Below, piece after piece: positions 34,270 to 43,946 of a DNA stretch of 64,000 nucleotides; the first letter of the stretch is position 1, and every line of letters begins with the position of its first letter. Below the pieces are notes generated by a model. That model was not told the DNA's origin and ran no database searches. It saw only the letters and a list, made by a program, of their open reading frames with translations. The stretch spans positions 153,779 through 217,778 of the forward strand of contig JAUNUP010000003.1 in the NCBI GenBank assembly GCA_030538115.1. The letters are read 5' to 3'. Origin of the DNA: Dermatophilus congolensis. GTDB taxonomy: Bacteria > Actinomycetota > Actinomycetes > Actinomycetales > Dermatophilaceae. The position numbers and the translations under genes were made by a program.

Positions 34270-35402
34270 GTCGCGACGACACGCGCCAAGCCTCACCACG
34301 CGGGTTGGCGTCGCGGCTCTTCGCCGCGCAGACGATCGTCATGCTGGCGGGAGCAGTGACGGCGGGTCTCGTCGCGACGATCGTGGGGCCCACGCTCTTC
34401 CGCGAGCATCTGCTCCAGGCCGGCCAGCGGCCGAACTCCCCGGAGATGCTGCACATCGAGATGGCGTACCGCGACGCCTCGCTCATCTCTCTGGGGCTGG
34501 GGCTGCTCATCTCGGTACTGGCGGCGACGGCGGTCACGTGGTTCGTCACCCGACGCCTCCGCACTCCCCTGGCGCAGCTCACCAGCGCCGCTCGCGAACT
34601 GTCGCGCGGGCACTACTCCGCGCGGGTACCGGATGTCGGCTCCGGCACCGAACTCGACACGCTCGCAGGCGCATTCAACGTGATGGCCGCGCGGATGGAC
34701 GACATCGAAGGCACCCGGAGACGCATGCTCGCCGACCTGGCCCACGAACTGCGCACCCCGATCGCCACACTCACCGCCTATCACGACGGACTGCACGACG
34801 GCATCGCCGTGCTGGGCCCGGAATCCCAGACGGCCCTGTCCGAGCAGACCCACCGGCTGGCCCGGCTCGCCGACGACATCGACGAGGTCTCCTCCGCGGA
34901 GGAGGGCAGGCTGAGCCTCGACATCCGTCCCGAACCGCTGGACGACCTGTTCACCACCACCGGCGAGGCCTTGCGAGAGCGGTACCGCGAGCAGGAGGTG
35001 GCCCTCGTCGTGGATACGGCGAGCGCGCAGGGCCTGACCCTGGAGGTCGATCGGCAGCGCATCGCACAGGTGCTGACCAACCTGCTCACCAACGCGCTGC
35101 GTCACACACCCGGCGGTGGCGCGGTCACGGTGTCGGCGAGGCGGGCGGGCGACGAGGTCGAGGTGATAGTGCATGACACCGGCGACGGCATCGGCCCCGA
35201 CCAGCTACCCCACGTGTTCGAGCGGTTCTACCGAGGCGACCCCGCCCGCAGCCGTGGCCGTTCGGGCTCCGGCATCGGCCTGACGATCAGCAAGGCCATC
35301 GTCGACGCCCACAGCGGAGCCATCCGCGCGGAGAGCCCCGGCCCCGGGCACGGCTCCACCTTCGTGGTCACCCTGCCCGCGGCGGCGGGGCACCCGGGTT
35401 GA
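34266..35402 (+). CDS. Sensor histidine kinase of the copper cluster
   Basis: 378 aa. TM1 ~20-42, a short ~35-residue external loop with PEMLHIEMAYRDA (Met/His residues), TM2 ~76-98, HAMP, H-box LADLAHELRTPIATL, N-box LTNLLTNALRHTPGG, and G-boxes HDTGDGIG and GSGIGLTISK. The small metal-residue-bearing loop fits copper or silver sensing. It is coupled to the regulator by an ATGA overlap and is convergent with copB. Confidence 0.9.
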   Translation: MSRDDTRQASPRGLASRLFAAQTIVMLAGAVTAGLVATIVGPTLFREHLLQAGQRPNSPEMLHIEMAYRDASLISLGLGLLISVLAATAVTWFVTRRLRTPLAQLTSAARELSRGHYSARVPDVGSGTELDTLAGAFNVMAARMDDIEGTRRRMLADLAHELRTPIATLTAYHDGLHDGIAVLGPESQTALSEQTHRLARLADDIDEVSSAEEGRLSLDIRPEPLDDLFTTTGEALRERYREQEVALVVDTASAQGLTLEVDRQRIAQVLTNLLTNALRHTPGGGAVTVSARRAGDEVEVIVHDTGDGIGPDQLPHVFERFYRGDPARSRGRSGSGIGLTISKAIVDAHSGAIRAESPGPGHGSTFVVTLPAAAGHPG

Positions 35403-35432
35403 CGGGTCAGGGCTCCGACCCACCGGCCGATC

Positions 35433-37631
35433 TCACGCGTCGCGGCCGAGGATTCGCGCGGAGCTGGACTCCGGGCGGAGGTCGAGGCGGCGCAGGAGCT
35501 GGGCGTTGAGCGCGACAACGACGGTCGAGAGCGACATGAGGATCGCGCCGACACTCATCGGCAGGACGAACCCGATCGGAGCAAGTACGCCTGCGGCCAG
35601 CGGAACCGAGATGAGGTTGTATCCGCCCGCCCACCAGAGGTTTTGCGTCATCTTGCGGTAGGTGGCCCGCGAGAGGTCGATCACCGACAGCACCGACCTC
35701 GGGTCGGAAGACGCGAGGATCACGCCCGCGGAGCCGATCGCCACGTCGGTGCCCGCGCCAATCGCGATACCGACATCGGCCTGGGCAAGGGCGGGAGCGT
35801 CGTTGACACCGTCGCCGACCATGGCGACCTTGCGCCCCTCCTGCTGCAGCTCGGCCACCTTGCTCGCCTTGTCTTCGGGACGCACGCCCGCAAACACCCG
35901 GTCGATGCCCAGCTCCCCGGCGACAGTCTCGGCCACGGCCTGCGCGTCTCCGGTGATCATGACGACCTCGACACCGAGGGCGTGCAGCGCATCGACGGCC
36001 TCGCGCGATTCGGGTCGGACCTCGTCGGCCAGCCGTAGCGCTCCGATCACCTCACCGTCGGCGAGCACGTGGAGGATGATCGCGCCCTCCTGCCGCCAGG
36101 TGTCGGCTACGGCGAGCTCGTCGGCTCCGTGCTGTTCGAGCAGGCTGGGGCCGCCGACCTCGACGACCCGCCCGTCGACCGTCGCCTTCACACCGACGGC
36201 CGGGGAGGAGGAAAAGTCCCGGGCACGAGCGATGACGAGTTCGCGCGTACGCGCGGCGCCGACGATCGCCTTGGCCAGCGGGTGCTCGCTGTCGGCCTCC
36301 GCAGCGGCGGCGAGCGACAGCACCGACTCCTCGTCGTGGCCGGAGACGGGCTCGACACCGGTGACGGTCGGCTCGCCCTTGGTGAGCGTGCCGGTCTTGT
36401 CGAACAGAATGGCGTCGACGGTGCGCATCGACTCCAGCGCGAGGCGGTCTTTCACGAGAACGCCACCGCGAGCGGCGCGCTCGGTCGCGATCGAGACGAC
36501 GAGCGGGATCGCGAGGCCCAACGCGTGGGGGCAGGCGATGACGAGCACGGTGATCGTGCGCACGACGGCCTGGTCGGGCATCCCGAACACCGACCATGCG
36601 ATCGCCGTGATGATCGCGGCGGTGAGCGCGAACCAGAAGAGCCAGGCGGCGGCCTTGTCGGCGATGCGTTGGGCGCGGGAGGACGACGCCTGCGCATCCG
36701 CGACGAGCTTCTGGATGCCGGCGAGCGTCGTGTCGTCGCCCGTGGCTGTGACCTCGACGCGCAGGCCGGAGTCGGTCGCGATCGTGCCCGCGACCACCGA
36801 GTCGCCGGTGCTGCGACGCACGGCCTTCGATTCACCGGTCACCATCGACTCGTCCATGTGCGCGGAACCATCGACGATGCGACCGTCCGCCGGCACCGAC
36901 GATCCGGGGCGAACCACCACGATGTCCCCGAGCTGCAGTTCGCCAGGGGTGACCTTCACGACGTCGTCGCCGACGACCTTCTCGGCCTCGTCCGGCAGCA
37001 GCGCCGCGAGGGAGTCGAGCGCCGAACTCGTCTGGGCCAGCGACCGCATCTCGATCCAGTGCCCCAGCAGCATGATCACGACGAGGAGGGCCAGCTCCCA
37101 CCAGAAGTTCAACGAGTGGTGCAGCAGCCCCGCGCTCGCGCCCCAGGACGCGAGGAACGCCACTGTGATCGCAAGACCGATGAGCAGCATCATCCCGGGC
37201 TGTCGGCTCCGGATCTCCGCCACCGCACCGGTGAGGAAGGGCTGCCCGCCCCAGAGGTACATGACTGTGCCGAGCAGCGGCGACACCCACGGGACCCAGC
37301 CCGCACTGGGCAGTTCGTACCCGATGAGTGAGGCGAACATGCCGTTGAACCCGATGACCGGCACCGCGAACACGAGCATGATCCAGAACAGCCGCCGGAA
37401 CTGCCCGACGTGATCGCCGTGATCACCGTGGCCACCGTGGCCGCTGTGGCCGCTGTGGTCGCCGTGCCCACTGTGACCAGCGGGATCGTGAGCAGTCATG
37501 TCATTGACGCGGCTCGCTGACGCGCCGTGTCCGGCATGGTCGCGGTGCTTCGTGTGCTCATCGTGACGGGCGTGGCTATCGCGATCCGGCTGAACGGTTT
37601 CGTCGCTTCGGGCGGGGTGCTTGTGCTTCAC
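35433..37631 (-). CDS. copB: CopB-type heavy-metal P-type ATPase
   Basis: 732 aa. A His-rich N-terminus (~1-72, repeated GHxDH/GHGGHGDHGDH) replaces the CxxC domain. The metal site is CPH in VIACPHALGLAIP, which marks P1B-3 (CopB) pumps. Other motifs: MVTGES, DKTGTLTKGEP, SEHPLAKA and GDGVNDAPAL. It exports Cu or Ag from the cytosol. GTG 37631 has AAGGAG 10 nt upstream. A CsoR-type palindrome at 37669-37685 overlaps the promoter. Confidence 0.93.
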   Translation of the reverse strand: MKHKHPARSDETVQPDRDSHARHDEHTKHRDHAGHGASASRVNDMTAHDPAGHSGHGDHSGHSGHGGHGDHGDHVGQFRRLFWIMLVFAVPVIGFNGMFASLIGYELPSAGWVPWVSPLLGTVMYLWGGQPFLTGAVAEIRSRQPGMMLLIGLAITVAFLASWGASAGLLHHSLNFWWELALLVVIMLLGHWIEMRSLAQTSSALDSLAALLPDEAEKVVGDDVVKVTPGELQLGDIVVVRPGSSVPADGRIVDGSAHMDESMVTGESKAVRRSTGDSVVAGTIATDSGLRVEVTATGDDTTLAGIQKLVADAQASSSRAQRIADKAAAWLFWFALTAAIITAIAWSVFGMPDQAVVRTITVLVIACPHALGLAIPLVVSIATERAARGGVLVKDRLALESMRTVDAILFDKTGTLTKGEPTVTGVEPVSGHDEESVLSLAAAAEADSEHPLAKAIVGAARTRELVIARARDFSSSPAVGVKATVDGRVVEVGGPSLLEQHGADELAVADTWRQEGAIILHVLADGEVIGALRLADEVRPESREAVDALHALGVEVVMITGDAQAVAETVAGELGIDRVFAGVRPEDKASKVAELQQEGRKVAMVGDGVNDAPALAQADVGIAIGAGTDVAIGSAGVILASSDPRSVLSVIDLSRATYRKMTQNLWWAGGYNLISVPLAAGVLAPIGFVLPMSVGAILMSLSTVVVALNAQLLRRLDLRPESSSARILGRDA

Positions 37632-37668
37632 GGTGCTCGATCTCCTTCGCTATCAACCACGTGAACAA

Positions 37669-37685
37669 ATACCCCATGGGGGTAT
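37669..37685. promoter_or_regulatory. CsoR-type operator ATACCCC-ATG-GGGGTAT
   Basis: 7-bp perfect arms with a 3-nt centre, about 40 nt upstream of the copB start. It matches known CsoR/CstR box architecture. No csoR gene is in the window. Confidence 0.75.
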
Positions 37686-37836
37686 ATTCCGAGGGGGCTG
37701 TGCGGAGCCGCGTCTCGTACCGCGGCTACAGGTAGCTGGCGTCGCAAGACGACAGCCGGAGGTGAAATCCGCGGTTCACAGCACCGGCACGATGCCGCGC
37801 CCCCAGCTCCCATCCCGGCGCGCGGGCCCGGATGGG

Positions 37837-39684
37837 TCACCCCTGCGCCAGCACCTCGAGAACTGCCTCGCCGTAGCGTTCGAGCTTCGCGGCTCCGATA
37901 CCGCTGATGCTGCCCAGCGCCTCCAGGGAGGTCGGCGCTGCCGTTGCCATGGCCCGCAGCGTGGCGTCGTGGAAGACGACGTAGGCCGGCACGCCTTGCT
38001 CCTTGGCCGTCGTGCCGCGCCAGGCGCGCAGGCGTTCGAACGTCTCGGTCGCCTCCGGTGACAGGTCGGCCGCTGCGACCTTGGCCTTCGCCGCCTTGGG
38101 CGCACGGCCCTGCACCGGGTGCTGCTCGCGGCGGAGCATGAGTTGCCGCTCGCCGCGCAGCACGTCGCCGCTCGCCTCCGTGAGACCGAGGGTGCCGTAC
38201 TCGCCTTGCACGCTCAGCAGTCCTGCAGCGAGCAGCTGCCGCACGACGCCGCGCCAGCCCGCGTCGGTGAGTTCGGTGCCGATACCGAAGGTCGTGAGGT
38301 CGGTGTGGCCGAGCGCTTCGACCCGCTCGGTGCGCTTACCGAGCAGGATGTCGACGAGATGCCCTGCGCCGTACCGCTGCCCGCGCCGGTCGAGGCGCAC
38401 CACCGTGGAGAGAAGTTTCTGGGCCGGGATCGTGCCGTCCCACGACTCCGGCGGAGTCAGGCACGTGTCGCAGTTGCCGCACGCGCCCGTGCCCTGCTGG
38501 CCGAAATAGGCGAGCAGTTGCACCCGGCGGCACGTCACCGTTTCGCAGAGGGCGAGCATGGCGTCGAGGTGCCCCTGTTGACGGCGGCGGTGGGCGAGGT
38601 CGCCTTCACCGGAGTCGATCATGCGCCGCAGCTGCACCACGTCGGCGAGGCCGTACGTCATCCAGGCCGTCGAGGGCAGCCCGTCGCGGCCCGCGCGGCC
38701 CGTCTCTTGGTAGTACCCCTCCACCGATTTCGGCAGGTCGAGGTGGGCGACGAACCGCACGTCGGGCTTGTCGATGCCCATGCCGAACGCGATGGTCGCG
38801 ACCATGACCAGGCCCTCTTCGCGCAGAAACCGGGCTTGGTGCCGGGCGCGCGTCGCACCGTCGAGACCCGCGTGGTACGGCAGCGCAGCGATGCCCTGCG
38901 AGGTGAGGAACTCGGCCGTCTTCTCGACGCTCGCCCGGCTGAGGCAGTAGACGATGCCGGAGTCGCCCGCGTGCTCCTCGCGCAGAAACCGCAACAGCTG
39001 CGCCCGCGGGTTGTTCTTGGGCACGATCCGGTACTGGATGTTGGGCCGGTCGAAGTCAGCGACGAAATGCGTTGCGTCGACCAGCGAGAGGCGCTGCGCG
39101 ATCTCCCGATGCGTCTCGCGGGTGGCGGTGGCGGTGAGGGCGATGCGTGGCACCTCGGGCCAGCGCTCGTGCAGCATCGAAAGCTGCAGGTAGTCGGGGC
39201 GAAAGTCGTGCCCCCACTGCGACACACAGTGCGCTTCGTCGATCGCGAACAGGGCAATGCGCCCGGAGTCGAGCAGCCGCAGCGTCGCTTCGCCGCGCAA
39301 CCGCTCCGGGGCCAGGTAGAGCAGGTCGAGTTCGCCTGCGACAAAGGCGCGCTCGGTCTCTTGGCGCTCGTGCGGCAGTTGGGTGGAGTTGAGAAACCCC
39401 GCCTGCACGCCGAGGGCCTCGAGCGCCGCAACCTGGTCGGCCATCAGCGCAATCAGCGGCGAGACCACGATGCCCGTGCCCTCGCGCACCAGCGAAGGCA
39501 CCTGGTAACACAGCGACTTTCCGCCTCCGGTGGGCATGAGCACGAGAGCGTCGCCGCCCCGGATCACCGTGTCGATGATCCGCGCCTGGTCGCCCCGAAA
39601 GGCCTCGTACCCCCACACCTGCCGGAGCACGTCGGTGGCCCGCGTGTCGCAGGCGTCGACTGCGGGTACCGAGGCGGGGTTCAT
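37837..39684 (-). CDS. recQ: ATP-dependent DNA helicase RecQ
   Basis: 615 aa, normal length for RecQ. Walker [14 protein letters not shown] in [20 protein letters not shown], motif [12 protein letters not shown], a Zn-binding cluster (C...CGNCDTC near 390), the RQC winged helix and a C-terminal HRDC domain ([14 protein letters not shown]). It unwinds recombination intermediates. ATG 39684 lies 7 nt after TAGGGT, so it is probably leaderless; a GGGAGG also lies in the gap. Confidence 0.96.
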   Translation of the reverse strand: MNPASVPAVDACDTRATDVLRQVWGYEAFRGDQARIIDTVIRGGDALVLMPTGGGKSLCYQVPSLVREGTGIVVSPLIALMADQVAALEALGVQAGFLNSTQLPHERQETERAFVAGELDLLYLAPERLRGEATLRLLDSGRIALFAIDEAHCVSQWGHDFRPDYLQLSMLHERWPEVPRIALTATATRETHREIAQRLSLVDATHFVADFDRPNIQYRIVPKNNPRAQLLRFLREEHAGDSGIVYCLSRASVEKTAEFLTSQGIAALPYHAGLDGATRARHQARFLREEGLVMVATIAFGMGIDKPDVRFVAHLDLPKSVEGYYQETGRAGRDGLPSTAWMTYGLADVVQLRRMIDSGEGDLAHRRRQQGHLDAMLALCETVTCRRVQLLAYFGQQGTGACGNCDTCLTPPESWDGTIPAQKLLSTVVRLDRRGQRYGAGHLVDILLGKRTERVEALGHTDLTTFGIGTELTDAGWRGVVRQLLAAGLLSVQGEYGTLGLTEASGDVLRGERQLMLRREQHPVQGRAPKAAKAKVAAADLSPEATETFERLRAWRGTTAKEQGVPAYVVFHDATLRAMATAAPTSLEALGSISGIGAAKLERYGEAVLEVLAQG

Positions 39685-39691
39685 GCCTCCC

Positions 39692-39697
39692 ACCCTA
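39692..39697 (-). promoter_or_regulatory. -10 TAGGGT, recQ promoter
   Basis: TAGGGT, 7 nt, then the ATG of recQ at 39684. Confidence 0.5.
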
Positions 39698-39908
39698 GGG
39701 CTGCGGCAAGATCGGCTCCCTCGCCCGGGCTCCGTCCTGGGGATAACCTCGGCCACGGTCACCCCCCTCCGCCCCTGGTCTGCGAGGCCATCGGGGATTA
39801 CGTTCTCGTCTCGAGGTGCGCGCTGAGGCAGTCTCCCTCAGGCTCAGCTCTATCGGGTCGAATCGATACGGGAGCCGGTATGTTTCGAAACGAGCGGAGG
39901 TGACGGCC

Positions 39909-40646
39909 GTGGATCCACTGGAGAGCGCAAGGCAGCAGGGCTATGCAGACCTGCCCGTCTCGCAGTCAGCGTGGGTCTTCTGTGTCTCCCGCATGGTCGA
40001 CCTCGACCCGACGTACCGGCCGACGCTCGAGGTGCTCGCAGCCACCTCTGAGCTTGCGACGAGCCGGGGCTTTCCGAACGGTCCGATGGCCTATTACGAG
40101 CAAGTCGACGAGACGATCGTGCGCGGCAAGTACGTGGCGCGCGAGCTGCGTTTCAAGCGCGACGGTACGACGCTCTCGACCGTGTTTCTCGGGATCGGTG
40201 ACGCCGGGTTCGCCTCTGTGACCGCGACCCGGCACGACAATGTCGACGACGTCATCCGCGACACGCCCTTGCCTGCGCACGTGCTGCAGAGCGACGTGGA
40301 GGGCTACCTCATCGACGCGCTCATGTGGGCGCACGTCTACGCGAAGGTCATCGGCTACGAAGGGCTCATCGAGGTGGAGGTGTCGATCTCCGACGAGGTG
40401 CCCGGCCACCCGCTCACCCTGTGCCGGGTCGACCCCGAAGCGGGCAGCGTCGACCTCGACAACGCCTACCGCGCACCGTTCCCGCCCATGCGTGTGTCCT
40501 CGTGGACCCACGAAGACTCGGTCACCGTGCATGCCCGCATCGCCGAAACCGCGCAGGAGATCGGGCGGGCATTCGGCAGCTACGGCTCCCAGTACATCGA
40601 CCCGCCCGACCCGGAGCGCCCCTCCGACTTCTACCCGGAGCTGTGA
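39909..40646 (+). CDS. Unknown 245-aa protein, paralogue A
   Basis: Not recognised. 245 aa, soluble, starting MDPLESARQQGYADLPVSQS. Strongly conserved blocks with the protein at 43136 are SAWxFCxSR, FPNGPxA, RELRFxRDG, PLPAHVLQSDVEGYLID, VSISDEVPGHPLTLCRVDP and PDPERPxDFYP; lengths are identical. No signal peptide or membrane helix is seen. GGAGGTG 8-10 nt before the GTG supports the start. The two paralogues flank MarR, NAD-binding and AraC genes. The protein could be an enzyme or a partner in a larger complex. Confidence 0.8.
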   Translation: MDPLESARQQGYADLPVSQSAWVFCVSRMVDLDPTYRPTLEVLAATSELATSRGFPNGPMAYYEQVDETIVRGKYVARELRFKRDGTTLSTVFLGIGDAGFASVTATRHDNVDDVIRDTPLPAHVLQSDVEGYLIDALMWAHVYAKVIGYEGLIEVEVSISDEVPGHPLTLCRVDPEAGSVDLDNAYRAPFPPMRVSSWTHEDSVTVHARIAETAQEIGRAFGSYGSQYIDPPDPERPSDFYPEL

Positions 40647-40667
40647 CGCGAGCAGTGCCACCGCTAA

Positions 40668-40693
40668 TTTGAAGGGAACCTTCAAACTAGGGT
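40668..40693 (+). promoter_or_regulatory. MarR operator TTTGAAGG-N3-CCTTCAAA with leaderless -10
   Basis: 8-bp perfect arms (40668-40686) directly upstream of TAGGGT (40688-40693), which is 7 nt before ATG 40701. The operator blocks the -35/-10 gap, which suggests autorepression. Confidence 0.7.
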
Positions 40694-40700
40694 GCTGTCC

Positions 40701-41132
40701 ATGGGTGATCGCGAATCGACTGATGCGAACACCATCGCGCTGCTCGGCCAGGCGTACAGCCTGCTCGGATTTCAGATCGTCGACGGAGTCGTGGGCGCCG
40801 GGTATCCGCAGAATCCCAAGCACTCTGCGGTCTTCGCACAGATCGGCCCCACGGGTGCGCGGGTGACTGACCTCGCTCGCGGCGCGGGCATGACATCGCA
40901 GGCCATGGGCGAGATCGTCGACGAGCTGGTCGAACTCGGCTACGTGATCCGAGAGCCCGACCCATCAGACCGGAGGGCGAAGATCGTGCGGCTCACCCCG
41001 CTGGGGCGCAAGAGCATCGCGGCCGGAGCAGCGACGATCACCGCCATCGAGGGCCGCCTCGACGACCTGCTCGGAGCCGACGGGCACGCCACCCTCCGAA
41101 GCCTGCTCACCACGATCCTGGCCGCGAAGTAG
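40701..41132 (+). CDS. MarR-family regulator
   Basis: 143 aa. Winged helix with VTDLARGAGMTSQAMGEIVDEL (recognition region), wing REPDPSDRRAKIVRLT, and C-terminal dimer helix. ATG 40701 is preferred over GTG 40692 because the -10 TAGGGT lies 7 nt upstream. The operator overlaps its own promoter. The convergent NAD(P)-binding gene and nearby AraC gene suggest a local stress or redox circuit. Confidence 0.9.
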   Translation: MGDRESTDANTIALLGQAYSLLGFQIVDGVVGAGYPQNPKHSAVFAQIGPTGARVTDLARGAGMTSQAMGEIVDELVELGYVIREPDPSDRRAKIVRLTPLGRKSIAAGAATITAIEGRLDDLLGADGHATLRSLLTTILAAK

Positions 41133-41236
41133 CCGCGGGCGACCTTGACCGCCACGCGAGCCTGGCTGCCCGGTGGCGGAGGCGACGGCGCCGCGCACAG
41201 TGGCGGCCTTGACCCCGTCGCCCCCGCGCGGGCGCG

Positions 41237-41860
41237 TCAGTACGACACCGCCGCCGCCCTTCTGAGGTACTCCTCGCTGGTCAGTTGGCGAAGCAGAAAG
41301 TCGGCCACGTCGGCGCGGGCAATCTTCATCCGAGAGGTGCGGTCGTCGCCGGAGAAGCCGTGGCGGTATTCGCCGGTGCGCGGGCCGTCGGTGAAGGCAC
41401 CGGGCCGGATGATGGTCCAGTCGAGGTCGCAGGCGCGCACGAGCTGCTCCTGGCGTTGGTGATCGCGGTAGGCATCGCGGAGGAACGCTCCGAACATCAG
41501 GTACTTCCAGAAGAAGTCGAGATTGCCGCGGCTGTCGCCGGCGCCGAGGGTCGACTGGCAGATGAGTCGCCGCACGCCGGCCTGTTGCATCGCCTCGATG
41601 ACGGTTCTCGTCCCGGCTTCGCGGATGCCTCCCTTGCGGCCCGCGCCAAGCGCGACGAGCACGGCATCACGACCGGTCACGGCGTCGAGGGCCACGGCAG
41701 GGTCGGTGGCGTCGCCCTCGACCACTTGAAGCTGAGGGTGCGAGCGCGTGATGTTGGCGCGGTTGCGCGTGACGGCGGTGACGTGATGACCGGCGGCGAG
41801 GGCCTGGTCGACGGCATGACGGCCCACGCTTCCGCTGGCTCCGAAGATGGTGATCTGCAT
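41237..41860 (-). CDS. NAD(P)-binding SDR-like oxidoreductase
   Basis: 207 aa atypical SDR. The NAD(P) motif IFGASGSVGRHAV is at the N-terminus, with VEGDATDP and LDWTIIRPGAFTDGP as in BLVRB/NmrA-type flavin reductases. ATG 41860 has GGGAGAA 4-6 nt upstream; the longer frame is not supported. It lies downstream of an AraC gene on the same strand and is plausibly regulated by it. Confidence 0.88.
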   Translation of the reverse strand: MQITIFGASGSVGRHAVDQALAAGHHVTAVTRNRANITRSHPQLQVVEGDATDPAVALDAVTGRDAVLVALGAGRKGGIREAGTRTVIEAMQQAGVRRLICQSTLGAGDSRGNLDFFWKYLMFGAFLRDAYRDHQRQEQLVRACDLDWTIIRPGAFTDGPRTGEYRHGFSGDDRTSRMKIARADVADFLLRQLTSEEYLRRAAAVSY

Positions 41861-41970
41861 GGTTTTCTCCCTGGTCGTAGTGCGTACACCCCTATCCAGC
41901 CAGGGCGCGGTCACAGGAAGAAGGGCTCAGACGCTCGGGCGCATGTCAGGGCGTCCAGCCCCGTGTGCGG

Positions 41971-42921
41971 TCAGCCGTGCAGCGCCGGCGGCGCGTCTGC
42001 GCGGTAGCTCTGCGGGCTCATGCCGCGAGCGGCCTTGAAGGCCTTGGAGAGCGTGGCGCCGTCGGCGTAGCCGACGCGGCGGGCGATCGCGTCGAGGGTC
42101 AGATCCGGGTCGAGCAGCAGGTCGGCGGCACGTGTGAGGCGGCGCTCTTTGAGGTAGGCCATCGGCGGCATCCCGAGCCGGTCGGTGAAGTTGCGGGCGA
42201 GCGCCGCACGCGATTGTCCCGTCTCGGCCGCGAGGCTCGCGACGGTCCACGGCCTGTTCGGCTCCTCGTGCAACAGGCGCACGGCAGGGCCGACGACGGG
42301 ATCGGCGAAGACGGCGTACCAGCCGGGCACCACCGCGTCCGGGGCATGGAACCACGCACGGATGACGAGAACGAGGAGCAGGTCGTACAACTTGTCGAGA
42401 ATCGCTTGCTGTCCCGGCTCGTCGCGGCCGATCTCGTCATCGAGCAGCGACACGAGCGGGGAGGAGAACTCCGGGCCCGTCAACACGGTGATCGGCGGCA
42501 CCGCGGCGAGCACGCGCGCGCTGAATTCGCCGATGAACTGATAGCACCCCATGAGTACTCGCGTGTCCCCCGCCGCATCGTTGCCCCAGGTGCGGGCGCC
42601 GAGGGACAAACTCGCACCGAGGTCCGCCCCGTCGGGGGCCGTGCGCCGGCCGCCCGGGCCGCAGACGACCGTGACCGCCTCCCCGGGTTCGCTGGCCAGC
42701 GTGACCGGCTCCGGGCCCTTGACGAGTACGACCGACCCCTCGGGCAACGGCCGCGGGTCACCGTCATCGGGCACGAGCCAGGCCGAACCACGAGCGAGCG
42801 CAAGAAGTCCCAAGGGGGTGTCGTCGGCCATCCGCACCGACCATGGCGGCGACATGCTCATCCGCAGCAGCGAGGTGCCCCGACCTCGCGGCCCATCGAG
42901 CAGCGAGGCCAAGACGTCCAC
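41971..42921 (-). CDS. AraC-family regulator with cupin domain
   Basis: 316 aa. The N-terminal cupin_6-type sensor domain is ~1-190. The AraC HTH pair lies in WTVASLAAETGQSRAALARNF and DAIARRVGYADGATLSKAFKAARGMSP. GTG 42921 follows TACCCT by 6 nt, so the mRNA is leaderless. Such regulators often control neighbouring oxidoreductases, and the SDR gene lies 110 nt downstream. Confidence 0.92.
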   Translation of the reverse strand: MDVLASLLDGPRGRGTSLLRMSMSPPWSVRMADDTPLGLLALARGSAWLVPDDGDPRPLPEGSVVLVKGPEPVTLASEPGEAVTVVCGPGGRRTAPDGADLGASLSLGARTWGNDAAGDTRVLMGCYQFIGEFSARVLAAVPPITVLTGPEFSSPLVSLLDDEIGRDEPGQQAILDKLYDLLLVLVIRAWFHAPDAVVPGWYAVFADPVVGPAVRLLHEEPNRPWTVASLAAETGQSRAALARNFTDRLGMPPMAYLKERRLTRAADLLLDPDLTLDAIARRVGYADGATLSKAFKAARGMSPQSYRADAPPALHG

Positions 42922-42927
42922 GCCGCC

Positions 42928-42933
42928 AGGGTA
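42928..42933 (-). promoter_or_regulatory. -10 TACCCT, leaderless AraC promoter
   Basis: TACCCT, GGCGGC, then GTG 42921. Confidence 0.6.
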
Positions 42934-43135
42934 TTGCCGCGTGGGCCGGGGTTCACTCCGAGATGCCGCCCTGAACCGATGGTGGCGACGACCAACGGTC
43001 GACTCCCGTCTCCCGACAACTGCCGGCGAGCCCGCTCATTGTCAGTACTTCGGAAAGCCGCTCAGTGTCACCGCGATACGGCCGAATCTTAGGGGGAGAG
43101 CGATGGTTCGCAGGAAACATGAAAGGAGGCGGGTC

Positions 43136-43873
43136 ATGGATCCGTTCGAGAGCGCACGGCGCCAGGGATACGCGGACCTCCCGGTCACGGAGTCCGCGTG
43201 GATCTTCTGCGCCTCCCGACTCGTCGGCCAGGACCCGACGTTCGTTCCGACGCATCAGCACCTGCTGGACACCCATAAACTCGCGACGAGCAAGAGCTTT
43301 CCGAACGGTCCGCTGGCGTTCATGGGTAAGGCCCGTGACGACATCTTCCGCGACAACTACCTCGGCCGCGAACTCCGCTTCGAGCGGGACGGGCGCCTGA
43401 TGGCCACGGCGTTCATCGGCATCGGTCACGCCGGCTTCGCCGCGATCGCCGCGTCACGGCACGAGCATGTCGACTCCACCGTGCACGACGTCCCCCTACC
43501 GGCTCACGTGCTCCAGAGCGACGTCGAGGGTTACCTCATCGACATGCTCCTGTGGTCGTGGTCTTTCGCGACGACGATCGGATTCGAGGGCGAGATCGAG
43601 GTGGAGGTGTCGATCTCCGACGAGGTCCCCGGCCATCCGCTCACCCTGTGCCGCGTCGACCCCGACACCGGCGCAGTCGACCTCGCAAACGCCTACCAGA
43701 GCCCGTTCACACCGCATCGCTTCTCGTTGTGGACCCACGAGGATCCCCCGACGGTGCACGAGCGCCTCGCCCACGCGGCCCAGTCGATCGGGCAGCAGTT
43801 CGGCGGCTACGACCTGCAGTACATCATCGCTCCCGACCCCGAACGGCCCACGGACTTCTACCCGACAACCTGA
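43136..43873 (+). CDS. Unknown 245-aa protein, paralogue B
   Basis: Not recognised. 245 aa, same length and architecture as the protein at 39909 and well above half identical by eye. The start MDPFESARRQGYADLPVTES, the central PLPAHVLQSDVEGYLID and the end PDPERPTDFYP are shared. AAAGGAGG 7-8 nt before the ATG supports the start. A local duplication followed by insertion or retention of the genes between is likely. No domain with a known reaction is visible. Confidence 0.8.
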   Translation: MDPFESARRQGYADLPVTESAWIFCASRLVGQDPTFVPTHQHLLDTHKLATSKSFPNGPLAFMGKARDDIFRDNYLGRELRFERDGRLMATAFIGIGHAGFAAIAASRHEHVDSTVHDVPLPAHVLQSDVEGYLIDMLLWSWSFATTIGFEGEIEVEVSISDEVPGHPLTLCRVDPDTGAVDLANAYQSPFTPHRFSLWTHEDPPTVHERLAHAAQSIGQQFGGYDLQYIIAPDPERPTDFYPTT

Positions 43874-43934
43874 GCGATTCCGTTCCGGCTGCGCGCAGCT
43901 GGGCATCCAGGTGAGGGATTGAGCGCCGGCGGGA

Positions 43935-43940
43935 TACGGT
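43935..43940 (+). promoter_or_regulatory. -10 TACGGT, leaderless lipoate-ligase promoter
   Basis: TACGGT, TTTCCG, then GTG 43947. Confidence 0.6.
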
Positions 43941-43946
43941 TTTCCG

